DNA from: Pinus tabuliformis | Taxonomy: Eukaryota > Streptophyta > Pinopsida > Pinales > Pinaceae | DNA length: 64,000 nt | Direction of reading: 5' to 3' | Assembly: GCA_031772625.1 (NCBI GenBank) | Contig: CM062804.1 | Span: forward strand, 1,024,595,208 to 1,024,659,207 | Shown: in pieces, positions 33,678-45,378 of the stretch | How positions within the stretch are numbered: position 1 is the first letter of the stretch | Layout: each line of letters opens with the position of its first letter | Made by a program: the position numbers and the translations under genes | The notes under the pieces: model-generated | Databases searched by the model: none | What the model was told of the DNA's origin: nothing | The model's input: only the letters and a program-made list of their open reading frames with translations

Positions 33678-34288
33678 TGATCCGGATTTAAACAGGAACG
33701 CAACAAATTACAGAGATAACCATATACACAAAGATGCAGCGGAAATAATACTTCATTTCATTAATGGAAAATACTGAAATATGCTTACAAACAGAAATGG
33801 CAATAAACTAGCTAGGGCGATGGTAGCTTATCTCTGAGAAGAGATGTGATGGCTACATGCCTCTGAACTGTATTACAATGAGGCTCGAAGGCCTATTTAT
33901 TGTTGAGAAACAATGGAAAACCCTTCACATACCGAAACCTAACCCTAGAAGATGAAACGCCAAATTGTGGGCCCCGTTTGGGTAAATTGGTACATCAATT
34001 TCCCGGGGTCGTAACTTTGGCATACGATCTCCGTTTGACGCGTACGATAGCTCGTTAGAAAGATCTATCCGAGCACTACCACTTTGGGGGGCAACATAGG
34101 GCTCGGTCGCCCCAGAATTCCAAAAAAACGTCGTTTAGGGCCTCAAAACGGCTCCGGAAGTTCAGGACCCGAAAAACTGCTAAAAATAGTAAACTGTGCT
34201 ACAATTAAGGAAACTGAAAATGCTGAGAAAGACAATGGTGGGGGTCCAGGTGGACCTGGCAGGTGGCCACCAATATCCACCTGGATCA
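33678..34288 (-). repeat. LTR A (3' end of the array, 611 bp)
   Basis: TGATCC...GGATCA; on the minus strand it is the 3'-most LTR. Plus-strand open frames here are by-products. Confidence 0.95.
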
Positions 34289-34303
34289 TTCCTCCCCCCT
34301 TAG
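34289..34303 (-). other. Polypurine tract, internal copy 1
   Basis: On the minus strand TAAGGGGGGAGGAA immediately precedes the TG of LTR A. The equivalent tract for internal copy 2 is at 39539-39553. Confidence 0.85.
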
Positions 34304-37300
34304 GAAGCAATGGTCCCCATTGCGTTGAGCTCCTCCATGAGATGAGGAAACCTCTGCTGAACTTGTTCCCTGGTGAGCCACTTGCCCTGCTGAAGGAGTT
34401 GGCCTGCTTTGACAACTCGATACAGTTGGATATGCTGTTGGCGAGTGTTCTTGATCTGTGTGTCCATGATCCGATCAATTGCAGCTTGTTCCATGCAATC
34501 TGGATTTAATTCTGTGGGTTTGAGCTGTTCTGCAATGTCGGATGTGTCTAGCAATGGTGGAAAGTATGGCCGAAGGCGGTCCACATTGAGCACTGGGTGC
34601 AGGCCAAGGAATGGGGGAATGCTGAGCTCAAATGCATTGTCTCCCATAGCCTTAGTAATGGTGTAAGGACCATATCGAAGTGGTCTCAATTTCCGATAGG
34701 CTCCAGTAAGGCGTTCCTTTTGCAAATGCAACCAGACTTTGTCGCCCACCTGAAACTTGTGTGGCACCCGGTGTTGATCATGTCGCTGCTTGTACTTGGC
34801 ATTTGATTTCTCAAGAATGTCATGGACCTGCTGGCGAATATGTTGGATGCGCTCAATGAAGCTGGTGGCCTTATCTGTTTCGGACTGGACATGAGCTGAA
34901 TTCATGTGAGTAGCTGCAAGTGGCATGGCCACATCAATGGGGCATAGTGGCTGGAATCCTAAACCCACCTGAAAAGGGCTATGGCCAGTGGAGCTGTGAA
35001 GAGCTCGGTTGTAGCTGTGCTGAACATAGGGGAGGCTCTCGTCCCATGTGCGTGGATGCTTTGAGTTATACATGCGCAGAATGTGCACAATCATCCTGTT
35101 GACAACCTCTGTCTGGCCATCAGTTTGAGGATGGAAGGCTGTGGACTTCGTGAGTTTGGTGTCCAGCATTGACCAGAGACTGGACCAAAATGTGCTGAGA
35201 AACCGACTGTCCCGATCTGAGATGATAGACTGTGGGATCCCAAAGTGCACCCACACTCGTTCAAAGAAGAGTTTAGCAGTGGCTTCTGCTGTGATATTCT
35301 TCTTGCAGGCCATCATAATGGCCATCTTTGAGAACCTGTCGACGACCACAAAAACACAGTCATTTCCATGCTTAGTGGAAGGAAGGCCTGACATGTAATC
35401 CATGGAGATGGATTCCCAAGGTCGACTAGGGGTAGGCAACGGGGTATAGAGGCCTTGCTTCTTAATGGTCGGTTTGGCAATGGCACAGGCAGTACATGAT
35501 CGGATGTACTTCCCAACATCCTGTCGAAGATTCGGCCAATAGAAATAGTTTTGCAGTACTGCCACTGTTTTCTCGACCCCGAAATGCCCAGCAGCCCGAC
35601 TGTAGTGTGCTTCCCAAATCATCTTGGCACGCTCGCTTGAAGGAACACAAAGGTGACCGAGGTGGCATAATAGGGCATCCTGGAGGTGAAAATCTGCAAC
35701 CTGCCGACCCTCCAAGAGTGTCTGGTATGTGTGGCCGAATTCTGGGTCGCTTTTGTAGAGAAGTGGCCAATCAGAAGTCTCGTGCCCGCAAGAGTTGAGC
35801 ACGGTGGTTAGCGCCATGATCGGTGGTCGACTGAGGCAATCTGCAACATTATTGGTGCTGCCCTTTTTATACTTGATATTCAAGTGAAACTGTTGCAGGT
35901 ATGTAGACCACTTCTGATGGCGATCATTCTGCAATTTCCCTTGGGTCTGTATGAACTGCAGAGGTCGGTGGTCTGTGTGGATGACCGTTTCCTTCCCCAA
36001 AATGTAATGCTTCCATTGTCGGCAGGCCTGTACAATGGAATACATCTCTTTATCATAAGTGGGGTACTTCCGGACTGTGTCTGAAAGTGTTTCACTGTGA
36101 TATGCCACTGGATGTCCATGTTGAGTAAGGACTGCCCCAATAGCATAGTCAGAGGCATCTGTCTCGACCTCAAATGGTTGTTGTAAATCTGGTAACGCGA
36201 GCACTGGTGCCGTGCAGAGGCGATCCTTCAACTCCCTGAATGCCTTCTGTTGAGATTCAGACCAAAAGAATTTTGCTTTCGCCCCGCCCTTGGTGACTTG
36301 ACTCAAGGGCCAAGAAATATGAGAAAATCCCAACACAAACCTGCGGTAGAAGTTGGCAAGACCTAGAAAGCTGCGGAGCTCTGTTAGAGTGGTTGGAGAG
36401 GGCCAATCCCGAATGACTTGGACCTTGGCTGGATCGACATGCACCCCCTGTTCATCAATGATGTATCCCAGATACTGAACCTCGGTCATGCCAAAAGTGC
36501 ATTTCTCCAAATTGGCACATAGCTTGTGTTGCCGCAGTGTTTGGAGAACCTGTCGGATGTGGTGGAGGTGCTCTTCCCAACTCTGGCTGAAGATCAGAAT
36601 GTCATCCAAGTATACTACTACAAAGGAGTTGGTGAATGGCCGCAAGATGTCATCCATTAGCCTCATAAAGGTTGCAGGAGCATTCGTCAATCCGAAAGGC
36701 ATGACCAACCATTCGAAGAGGCCCTCCTTGGATTTGAAGGCAGTCTTCCACACATCTGAGGGTTCAATTGGTACCTGGTGATATCCTGACTTCAGATCGA
36801 TCTTGCTGAAATATTTCGCCCCCTTTAGTTGGTCTAGGAGGTCATCAATCCGCGGGATCGGGTACCTATTACGGACAGTGATCTTGTTCAGCGCCCGATA
36901 GTCAATACAGAGTCTCCACGTCCCATCCTTCTTCTGTACCAACACTATCGGGCTCCCACAGGGCGAAGAACTCGGACGGATGTGACCTTTCTGCAGGAGC
37001 TCCTGAATCTGCCTCTTGATTTCATTGTTCTCCAGAACGGAGCGCCGATAAATTGGTCCATTGGGTAGCGGCGCACCTGGGGTCAGATCGATGGAGTGCT
37101 TGACTTGACAGTGCAGAGGAACCCCTGCCGGGGAGGTGAAGATGTCTTCGTACTCCTCCACAATCTTGTCCATCTGTAGCTGCCGTGCAGAGGGACCCTG
37201 TTTGGAGGCCGCGGCCACTGTCTTCTTCTTCCCTTGAGGGCGTATCATCAGGAAAACAAATTTCCTGGTTTTGGAAATGATCTTACTGCATTGTTTTGCA

Positions 37301-38874
37301 GTAATCAAAGAGATGGCGGCAGGTGGTGCTACCTCTGGTATCCTGAACAACTTATTTCCCAATGTAATAATAACAGCACGGGGCCTTGATTCATACACAG
37401 CATGTCGCTTCCACAAGTATGGTTGTCCTAGTAATACATCACAAACTTCAAGGGGAGCAATGTCACACAATACCTCATCCGTGAAGGGCTTGATGTTGTA
37501 TGGAAGGCGACACTGCTGGCTCACGCGAAGATCTCGCCCTTGGTGAAGCCACCCAATGGTGTATGGTTGTGGATGTGCTGTGGTCGGTAAGCCCAACCGC
37601 TTCACGACCTCTGCCGAAATGAGGTTCTTTTGACTCCCGCTATCAACAATGAACTGTATCGGGGAGCCCTTTACCCACATCTGGGAGTGGAAGAGACGCT
37701 CCTCCTCCTCTGGATCTTCGGGTTCATTTTTCTGGATCTTTGCGGTAGCAACAGTGGCGCTGGGATCCGCATCAATGATCTGCTTCCCTTTTTCATACCC
37801 CTTATCGGGTTCTGACTCAGAGTCGGAACATGCATCTGATTCTGAAACCTTTAGCTCAGCCACCAGTGACTGCTTGGCCCGACACTCACTTGTGTTGTGA
37901 GTGGAGCTCTTATGGAACTCGCACCATTTTCCAGTGTCCTTTCTCGGCTTCGCGGCGTTGCTCTTTGCTTGCAGCTTCGGCTGGTTGTCTTGGGCTGTCC
38001 CGCCTTGGCTTTGTCCTTTGTTCTGTGGTTTAGGGGCACCTTTCCCCTGCTTTGGATTCGCAGATCCAAAGTCTCGCTTCTTTTGTTTAAACTTCTGCTC
38101 GACCTTGACGGCATACCGGTATGCTGCGCCGAGCGAGGGGATGTTTAGGAACTGTATTTCTTCCTGGATGTACTTGTGCAGGCAGCCACGGTATTTGAGT
38201 ATCAAATGTTGCTCCGAATCCTTGATACCCAACTTTGTGCGAAGGGTATGGAAAAGATTGGTGAACTCCGGCACGTCTTGGTCCCTTCCCTGCCGCAGCG
38301 TGGTCCACTTTATGTATTCATCCTCATAGCTTCCGACAGGGTAGTACTGCTCCTTGATGGCATCCCGGAACGAATCCCAGGTGGGTGCGGCTGAAAATAG
38401 TGAGCCAGTACTTTCATCCTTCTGCTCGCAGTAGGTTTCCCACCAGTCCTTGACGTGGGGGGCTGCTTTGAGAAGAGCAAAAACAATCTTTTCCCGACTC
38501 GAAAATTCATGAACAGAAAAATAACCCTCTAGCAGATTTAACCATTTATCTACGGCATCGGCGTCTATCTGACCCTCGAATATGGGGATTTCAAAATTAA
38601 CTTGTACCTTAAAGGGTGTGGCGTTTCCAGAGGAGCTGCTGGAAGCCGATGCGCCGCTTCTGGGTAGCCGCTGAAGGATCTGCGCAAAGCTGTCCATCAT
38701 CGCGTTCCGTTGTCGCTCGAGCGCTTCTTCGAGCAAGATTTTGATGGGATCTCCTGCCCCCTCGTCTTTCTTCTCGTCCGCCATGGGAGGCCGTCGGGAT
38801 TTGCGAGGCTGGTCTTGCAAAGGTTCAACCAGTTCAAGCCCTAACTCCTTATATCCCGACCTTGTTGGGGACAT
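34300..38874 (-). CDS. Gag-Pol polyprotein, uninterrupted (internal copy 1)
   Basis: A single 1524-codon frame. In order: retrotransposon Gag domain (about residues 75-270); a basic stretch and zinc-knuckle-like Cys/His box ('WCEFH...C', about 317-333); aspartic protease ('FIVDSGS', near 411); reverse transcriptase with '[10 protein letters not shown]', '[11 protein letters not shown]' and 'YLDD' (near 754); RNase H ('ETDAS', near 905, and 'HTDHRPL'); integrase with an HHCC zinc finger (about 1089-1130), the catalytic Asp pair ('SMDYMSG' near 1158 and 'ISDRDSRF' near 1220) and the Glu ('DGQTEVVNR', near 1256); then a C-terminal ~250-residue tail. All catalytic residues I can check are present, so this copy looks coding-competent. 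The first ATG is used; a second in-frame Met (residue 31) is an alternative start. Gag and Pol are in one frame, so no frameshift signal is needed. Confidence 0.93.
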   Translation of the reverse strand: MSPTRSGYKELGLELVEPLQDQPRKSRRPPMADEKKDEGAGDPIKILLEEALERQRNAMMDSFAQILQRLPRSGASASSSSSGNATPFKVQVNFEIPIFEGQIDADAVDKWLNLLEGYFSVHEFSSREKIVFALLKAAPHVKDWWETYCEQKDESTGSLFSAAPTWDSFRDAIKEQYYPVGSYEDEYIKWTTLRQGRDQDVPEFTNLFHTLRTKLGIKDSEQHLILKYRGCLHKYIQEEIQFLNIPSLGAAYRYAVKVEQKFKQKKRDFGSANPKQGKGAPKPQNKGQSQGGTAQDNQPKLQAKSNAAKPRKDTGKWCEFHKSSTHNTSECRAKQSLVAELKVSESDACSDSESEPDKGYEKGKQIIDADPSATVATAKIQKNEPEDPEEEERLFHSQMWVKGSPIQFIVDSGSQKNLISAEVVKRLGLPTTAHPQPYTIGWLHQGRDLRVSQQCRLPYNIKPFTDEVLCDIAPLEVCDVLLGQPYLWKRHAVYESRPRAVIITLGNKLFRIPEVAPPAAISLITAKQCSKIISKTRKFVFLMIRPQGKKKTVAAASKQGPSARQLQMDKIVEEYEDIFTSPAGVPLHCQVKHSIDLTPGAPLPNGPIYRRSVLENNEIKRQIQELLQKGHIRPSSSPCGSPIVLVQKKDGTWRLCIDYRALNKITVRNRYPIPRIDDLLDQLKGAKYFSKIDLKSGYHQVPIEPSDVWKTAFKSKEGLFEWLVMPFGLTNAPATFMRLMDDILRPFTNSFVVVYLDDILIFSQSWEEHLHHIRQVLQTLRQHKLCANLEKCTFGMTEVQYLGYIIDEQGVHVDPAKVQVIRDWPSPTTLTELRSFLGLANFYRRFVLGFSHISWPLSQVTKGGAKAKFFWSESQQKAFRELKDRLCTAPVLALPDLQQPFEVETDASDYAIGAVLTQHGHPVAYHSETLSDTVRKYPTYDKEMYSIVQACRQWKHYILGKETVIHTDHRPLQFIQTQGKLQNDRHQKWSTYLQQFHLNIKYKKGSTNNVADCLSRPPIMALTTVLNSCGHETSDWPLLYKSDPEFGHTYQTLLEGRQVADFHLQDALLCHLGHLCVPSSERAKMIWEAHYSRAAGHFGVEKTVAVLQNYFYWPNLRQDVGKYIRSCTACAIAKPTIKKQGLYTPLPTPSRPWESISMDYMSGLPSTKHGNDCVFVVVDRFSKMAIMMACKKNITAEATAKLFFERVWVHFGIPQSIISDRDSRFLSTFWSSLWSMLDTKLTKSTAFHPQTDGQTEVVNRMIVHILRMYNSKHPRTWDESLPYVQHSYNRALHSSTGHSPFQVGLGFQPLCPIDVAMPLAATHMNSAHVQSETDKATSFIERIQHIRQQVHDILEKSNAKYKQRHDQHRVPHKFQVGDKVWLHLQKERLTGAYRKLRPLRYGPYTITKAMGDNAFELSIPPFLGLHPVLNVDRLRPYFPPLLDTSDIAEQLKPTELNPDCMEQAAIDRIMDTQIKNTRQQHIQLYRVVKAGQLLQQGKWLTREQVQQRFPHLMEELNAMGTIAS

Positions 38875-38902
38875 GCAAAGAAAAACAGAGAAAAAGCAGA
38901 CC

Positions 38903-38914
38903 GCTCTGATACCA
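38903..38914 (-). other. Primer binding site, internal copy 1 (initiator-Met tRNA)
   Basis: TGGTATCAGAGC on the minus strand, one base inside LTR B. Confidence 0.9.
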
Positions 38915-38915
38915 C

Positions 38916-39538
38916 TGATCCGGATTTAAACAGGAACGCAACAAATTACAGAGATAACCATATACACAAAGATGCAGCGGAAATAATACTTCATTTCATT
39001 AATGGAAAATACTGAAATATGCTTACAAACAGAAATGGCAATAAACTAGCTAGGGCGATGGTAGCTTATCTCTGAGAAGAGATGTGATGGCTACATGCCT
39101 CTGAACTGTATTACAATGAGGCTCGAAGGCCTATTTATTGTTGAGAAACAATGGAAAACCCTTCACATACCGAAACCTAACCCTAGAAGATGAAACGCCA
39201 AATTGTGGGCCCCGTTTGGGTAAATTGGTACATCAATTTCCCGGGGTCGTAACTTTGGCATACGATCTCCGTTTGACGCGTACGATAGCTCGTTAGAAAG
39301 ATCTATCCGAGCACTACCACTTTGGGGGGCAACACGGGGGGCAATATAGGGCTCGGTCGCCCCAGAATTCCAAAAAAACGTCGTTTAGGGCCTCAAAACG
39401 GCTCCGGAAGTTCAGGACCCGAAAAACTGCTAAAAATAGTAAACTGTGCTACAATTAAGGAAACTGAAAATGCTGAGAAAGACAATGGTGGGGGTCCAGG
39501 TGGACCTGGCAGGTGGCCACCAATATCCACCTGGATCA
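38916..39538 (-). repeat. LTR B (middle, shared; 623 bp)
   Basis: Same sequence as LTRs A and C except for a 12-bp local duplication near 39330-39350, where a 'ggggggcaa' phrase is repeated. It serves as 3' LTR for copy 2 and 5' LTR for copy 1. It has no flanking target duplication. Confidence 0.95.
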
Positions 39539-39549
39539 TTCCTCCCCCC

Positions 39550-42500
39550 TTAGGAAGCAATGGTCCCCATTGCGTTGAGCTCCTCCATGAGATGAGGAAA
39601 CCTCTGCTGAACTTGTTCCCTGGTGAGCCACTTGCCCTGCTGAAGGAGTTGGCCTGCTTTGACAACTCGATACAGTTGGATATGCTGTTGGCGAGTGTTC
39701 TTGATCTGTGTGTCCATGATCCGATCAGTTGCAGCTTGTTCCATGCAATCTGGATTTAATTCTGTGGGTTTGAGCTGTTCTGCAATGTCGGATGTGTCTA
39801 GCAATGGTGGAAAGTATGGCCGAAGGCGGTCCACATTGAACACTGGGTGCAGGCCAAGGAATGGGGGAATGCTGAGCTCAAATGCATTGTCTCCCATAGC
39901 CTTAGTAATGGTGTAAGGACCATATCGAAGTGGTCTCAATTTCCGATAGGCTCCAGTAAGGCGTTCCTTTTGCAAATGCAACCAGACTTTGTCGCCCACC
40001 TGAAACTTGTGTGGCACCCGGTGTTGATCATGTCGCTGCTTGTACTTGGCATTTGATTTCTCAAGAATGTCATGGACCTGCTGGCGAATATGTTGGATGC
40101 GCTCAATGAAGCTGGTGGCCTTATCTGTTTCGGACTGGACATGAGCTGAATTCATGTGAGTAGCTGCAAGTGGCATGGCCACATCAATGGGGCATAGTGG
40201 CTGGAATCCTAAACCCACCTGAAAAGGGCTATGGCCAGTGGAGCTGTGAAGAGCTCGGTTGTAGCTGTGCTGAACATAGGGGAGGCTCTCGTCCCATGTG
40301 CGTGGATGCTTTGAGTTATACATGCGCAGAATGTGCACAATCATCTGTTGACAACCTCTGTCTGGCCATCAGTTTGAGGATGGAAGGCTGTGGACTTCGT
40401 GAGTTTGGTGTCCAGCATTGACCAGAGACTGGACCAAAATGTGCTGAGAAACCGACTGTCCCGATCTGAGATGATAGACTGTGGGATCCCAAAGTGCACC
40501 CACACTCGTTCAAAGAAGAGTTTAGCAGTGGCTTCTGCTGTGATATTCTTCTTGCAGGCCATCATAATGGCCATCTTTGAGAACCTGTCGACGACCACAA
40601 AAACACAGTCATTTCCATGCTTAGTGGAAGGAAGGCCTGACATGTAATCCATGGAGATGGATTCCCAAGGTCGACTAGGGGTAGGCAACGGGGTATAGAG
40701 GCCTTGCTTCTTAATGGTCGGTTTGGCAATGGCACAGGCAGTACATGATCGGATGTACTTCCCAACATCCTGTCGAAGATTCGGCCAATAGAAATAGTTT
40801 TGCAGTACTGCCACTGTTTTCTCGACCCCGAAATGCCCAGCAGCCCGACTGTAGTGTGCTTCCCAAATCATCTTGGCACGCTCGCTTGAAGGAACACAAA
40901 GGTGACCGAGGTGGCATAATAGGGCATCCTGGAGGTGAAAATCTGCAACCTGCCGACCCTCCAAGAGTGTCTGGTATGTGTGGCCGAATTCTGGGTCGCT
41001 TTTGTAGAGAAGTGGCCAATCAGAAGTCTCGTGCCCGCAAGAGTTGAGCACGGTGGTTAGCGCCATGATCGGTGGTCGACTGAGGCAATCTGCAACATTA
41101 TTGGTGCTGCCCTTTTTATACTTGATATTCAAGTGAAACTGTTGCAGGTATGTAGACCACTTCTGATGGCGATCATTCTGCAATTTCCCTTGGGTCTGTA
41201 TGAACTGCAGAGGTCGGTGGTCTGTGTGGATGACCGTTTCCTTCCCCAAAATGTAATGCTTCCATTGTCGGCAGGCCTGTACAATGGAATACATCTCTTT
41301 ATCATAAGTGGGGTACTTCCGGACTGTGTCTGAAAGTGTTTCACTGTGATATGCCACTGGATGTCCATGTTGAGTAAGGACTGCCCCAATAGCATAGTCA
41401 GAGGCATCTGTCTCGACCTCAAATGGTTGTTGTAAATCTGGTAACGCGAGCACTGGTGCCGTGCAGAGGCGATCCTTCAACTCCCTGAATGACTTCTGTT
41501 GAGATTCAGACCAAAAGAATTTTGCTTTCGCCCCGCCCTTGGTGACTTGACTCAAGGGCCAAGAAATATGAGAAAATCCCAACACAAACCTGCGGTAGAA
41601 GTTGGCAAGACCTAGAAAGCTGCGGAGCTCTGTTAGAGTGGTTGGAGAGGGCCAATCCCGAATGACTTGGACCTTGGCTGGATCGACATGCACCCCCTGT
41701 TCATCAATGATGTATCCCAGATACTGAACCTCGGTCATGCCAAAAGTGCATTTCTCCAAATTGGCACATAGCTTGTGTTGCCGCAGTGTTTGGAGAACCT
41801 GTCGGATGTGGTGGAGGTGCTCTTCCCAACTCTGGCTGAAGATCAGAATGTCATCCAAGTATACTACTACAAAGGAGTTGGTGAATGGCCGCAAGATGTC
41901 ATCCATTAGCCTCATAAAGGTTGCAGGAGCATTCGTCAATCCGAAAGGCATGACCAACCATTCGAAGAGGCCCTCCTTGGATTTGAAGGCAGTCTTCCAC
42001 ACATCTGAGGGTTCAATTGGTACCTGGTGATATCCTGACTTCAGATCGATCTTGCTGAAATATTTCGCCCCCTTTAGTTGGTCTAGGAGGTCATCAATCC
42101 GCGGGATCGGGTACCTATTACGGACAGTGATCTTGTTCAGCGCCCGATAGTCAATACAGAGTCTCCACGTCCCATCCTTCTTCTGTACCAACACTATCGG
42201 GCTCCCACAGGGCGAAGAACTCGGACGGATGTGACCTTTCTGCAGGAGCTCCTGAATCTGCCTCTTGATTTCATTGTTCTCCAGAACGGAGCGCCGATAA
42301 ATTGGTCCATTGGGTAGCGGCGCACCTGGGGTCAGATCGATGGAGTGCTTGACTTGACAGTGCAGAGGAACCCCTGCCGGGGAGGTGAAGATGTCTTCGT
42401 ACTCCTCCACAATCTTGTCCATCTGTAGCTGCCGTGCAGAGGAACCCCGTTTGGAGGCCGCGGCCACTGTCTTCTTCTTCCCTTGAGGGCGTATCATCAG

Positions 42501-44123
42501 GAAAACAAATTTCCTGGTTTTGGAAATGATCTTACTGCATTGTTTTGCAGTAATCAAAGAGATGGCGGCAGGTGGTGCTACCTCTGGTATCCTGAACAAC
42601 TTATTTCCCAATGTAATAATAACAGCACGGGGCCTTGATTCATACACAGCATGTCGCTTCCACAAGTATGGTTGTCCTAGTAATACATCACAAACTTCAA
42701 GGGGAGCAATGTCACACAATACCTCATCCGTGAAGGGCTTGATGTTGTATGGAAGGCGACACTGCTGGCTCACGCGAAGATCTCGCCCTTGGTGAAGCCA
42801 CCCAATGGTGTATGGTTGTGGATGTGCTGTGGTCGGTAAGCCCAACCGCTTCACGACCTCTGCCGAAATGAGGTTCTTTTGACTCCCGCTATCAACAATG
42901 AACTGTATCGGGGAGCCCTTTACCCACATCTGGGAGTGGAAGAGACGCTCCTCCTCCTCTGGATCTTCGGGTTCATTTTTCTGGATCTTTGCGGTAGCAA
43001 CAGTGGCGCTGGGATCCGCATCAATGATCTGCTTCCCTTTTTCATACCCCTTATCGGGTTCTGACTCAGAGTCGGAACATGCATCTGATTCTGAAACCTT
43101 TAGCTCAGCCACCAGTGACTGCTTGGCCCGACACTCACTTGTGTTGTGAGTGGAGCTCTTATGGAACTCGCACCATTTTCCAGTGTCCTTTCTCGGCTTC
43201 GCGGCGTTGCTCTTTGCTTGCAGCTTCGGCTGGTTGTCTTGGGCTGTCCCGCCTTGGCTTTGTCCTTTGTTCTGTGGTTTAGGGGCACCTTTCCCCTGCT
43301 TTGGATTCGCAGATCCAAAGTCTCGCTTCTTTTGTTTAAACTTCTGCTCGACCTTGACGGCATACCGGTATGCTGCGCCGAGCGAGGGGATGTTTAAGAA
43401 CTGTATTTCTTCCTGGATGTACTTGTGCAGGCAGCCACGGTATTTGAGTATCAAATGTTGCTCCGAATCCTTGATACCCAACTTTGTGCGAAGGGTATGG
43501 AAAAGGTTGGTGAACTCCGGCACGTCTTGGTCCCTTCCCTGCCGCAGCGTGGTCCACTTTATGTATTCATCCTCATAGCTTCCGACAGGGTAGTACTGCT
43601 CCTTGATGGCATCTCGGAACGAATCCCAGGTGGGTGCGGCTGAAAATAGTGAGCCAGTACTTTCATCCTTCTGCTCGCAGTAGGTTTCCCACCAGTCCTT
43701 GACGTGGGGGGCTGCTTTGAGAAGAGCAAAAACAATCTTTTCCCGACTCGAAAATTCATGAACAGAAAAATAACCCTCTAGCAGATTTAACCATTTATCT
43801 ACGGCATCGGCGTCTATCTGACCCTCGAATATGGGGATTTCAAAATTAACTTGTACCTTAAAGGGTGTGGCATTTCCAGAGGAGCTACTGGAAGCCGATG
43901 CGCCGCTTCTGGGTAGCCGCTGAAGGATCTGCGCAAAGCTGTCCATCATCGCGTTCCGTTGTCGCTCGAGCGCTTCTTCGAGCAAGATTTTGATGGGATC
44001 TCCTGCCCCCTCGTCTTTCTTCTCGTCCGCCATGGGAGGCCGTCGGGATTTGCGAGGCTGGTCTTGCAAAGGTTCAACCAGTTCAAGCCCTAACTCCTTA
44101 TATCCCGACCTTGTTGGGGACAT
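39550..44123 (-). pseudogene. Gag-Pol polyprotein, frameshifted (internal copy 2)
   Basis: Nearly identical to the intact copy over its full length, but a C present at 35095-35096 of copy 1 is missing at about 40344-40345. The frame therefore stops after 1260 codons (44123-40341), just past the catalytic Glu of integrase. The C-terminal 264 codons remain open in another frame (40344-39550). Protease, RT, RNase H and the integrase core motifs are intact; the integrase C-terminal domain and tail are disconnected. A few substitutions separate the copies (for example in 'SKQGPSARQ' versus 'SKRGSSARQ'). Confidence 0.92.
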
Positions 44124-44151
44124 GCAAAGAAAAACAGAGAAAAAGCAGACC

Positions 44152-44163
44152 GCTCTGATACCA
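44152..44163 (-). other. Primer binding site, internal copy 2 (initiator-Met tRNA)
   Basis: TGGTATCAGAGC on the minus strand, one base inside LTR C. Confidence 0.9.
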
Positions 44164-44164
44164 C

Positions 44165-44775
44165 TGATCCGGATTTAAACAGGAACACAACAAATTACAG
44201 AGATAACCATATACACAAAGATGCAGCGGAAATAATACTTCATTTCATTAATGGAAAATACTGAAATATGCTTACAAACAGAAATGGCAATAAACTAGCT
44301 AGGGCGATGGTAGCTTATCTCTGAGAAGAGATGTGATGGCTACATGCCTCTGAACTGTATTACAATGAGGCTCGAAGGCCTATTTATTGTTGAGAAACAA
44401 TGGAAAACCCTTCACATACCGAAACCTAACCCTAGAAGATGAAACGCCAAATTGTGGGCCCCGTTTGGGTAAATTGGTACATCAATTTCCCGGGGTCGTA
44501 ACTTTGGCATACGATCTCCGTTTGACGCGTACGATAGCTCGTTAGAAAGATCTATCCGAGCACTACCACTTTGGGGGTAACATAGGGCTCGGTCGCCCCA
44601 GAATTCCAAAAAAAACGTCGTTTAGGGCCTCAAAACGGCTCCGGAAGTTCAGGACCCGAAAAACTGCTAAAAATAGTAAACTGTGCTACAATTAAGGAAA
44701 CTGAAAATGCTGAGAAAGACAATGGTGGGGGTCCAGGTGGACCTGGCAGGTGGCCACCAATATCCACCTGGATCA
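44165..44775 (-). repeat. LTR C (5' end of the array, 611 bp)
   Basis: The first LTR in transcription order. It differs from LTR A by about two substitutions and small indels. It is followed by TGCTC at 44776-44780. Confidence 0.95.
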
Positions 44776-45378
44776 TGCTCAAACAGCAAAACCAGCCCAA
44801 TGTTACAGAAGTATCGATTCAAAACATAACATGCAGAAACCCATTACACAACATTAATGACAATTTTAAAAAAGAGAAGGATAAACCCAAAAGGCTAGGG
44901 TATCTGGTAGAATCTGATCGCCCTAGACTCCGCTTCACACAGTTAACCAAGGTCCAAGCATACCTGAACCTCCTCTTCAAAAAACAGTGGAAACCTCGAA
45001 GAAATTAAAAAGCCCCTTCAGATGAAGAAACAGTAGAAACCTCGAAGAAATTAAAAAGCCCCTTCAGATGAAGAAACAGTAGAAACCTCGAAGAAATTAA
45101 AAAGCCAGAGGAGCTAGTTGCAAGCACGGCTGAATCGCCTGTTGAAGTCGGTAGTGATCTAACGAAGGAGCTGGTTTGGTTGAATTTACTGGTGAAGAAA
45201 AAGAACTCCGACGGTTGAAGAAGAAGTTGAAAAGCAAAGGAATACCGAGTCGGTTTACGATTATGTAGGAGTCGGTGGTGATCTAACGCCCAATATTGTT
45301 TTAATCGTCTAACATTTCATTGAACGTTGCAAAACTGTACACGGTGGCAGTTAGGTGAGTTCGTTTCAAAGAGGAACA
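44776..45378. repeat. Segmental unit Q, copy 2, right part
   Basis: Continues the Q unit interrupted at 33677. It includes the 46-bp minisatellite at 44991-45106 and ends at 'gtttcaaagag', where similarity to 29310 stops. Confidence 0.88.

Larger units (their letters stand above)
33678..44775 (-). mobile_element. Ty3/gypsy tandem array: LTR-internal-LTR-internal-LTR
   Basis: Three LTRs (611, 623 and 611 bp; TGATCC...GGATCA) alternate with two near-identical 4.6-kb internal regions, all on the minus strand. There is one 5-bp target duplication (TGCTC) at the outer ends only. Both internal regions carry an initiator-Met PBS and a polypurine tract. The sharing of the middle LTR indicates either integration of a dimer or unequal recombination between LTRs of sister copies, not two independent insertions. 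The element is visibly richer in GC than its surroundings. LTR differences are a handful of bases and short indels, so the insertion is young. The domain order PR-RT-RNaseH-INT defines Ty3/gypsy. The C-terminus after integrase may be a diverged chromodomain-like region; the clade was not determined. Confidence 0.95.

Noticed and set aside
34084..34509. Plus-strand 141-codon frame across LTR A (and its twin at 39322-39759)
   Set aside because: It spans the LTR and the antisense of gag-pol; it is a shadow of the gypsy element.
37901..38329. Plus-strand 142-codon frame
   Set aside because: Antisense shadow of the intact Gag region; identical twin in internal copy 2.
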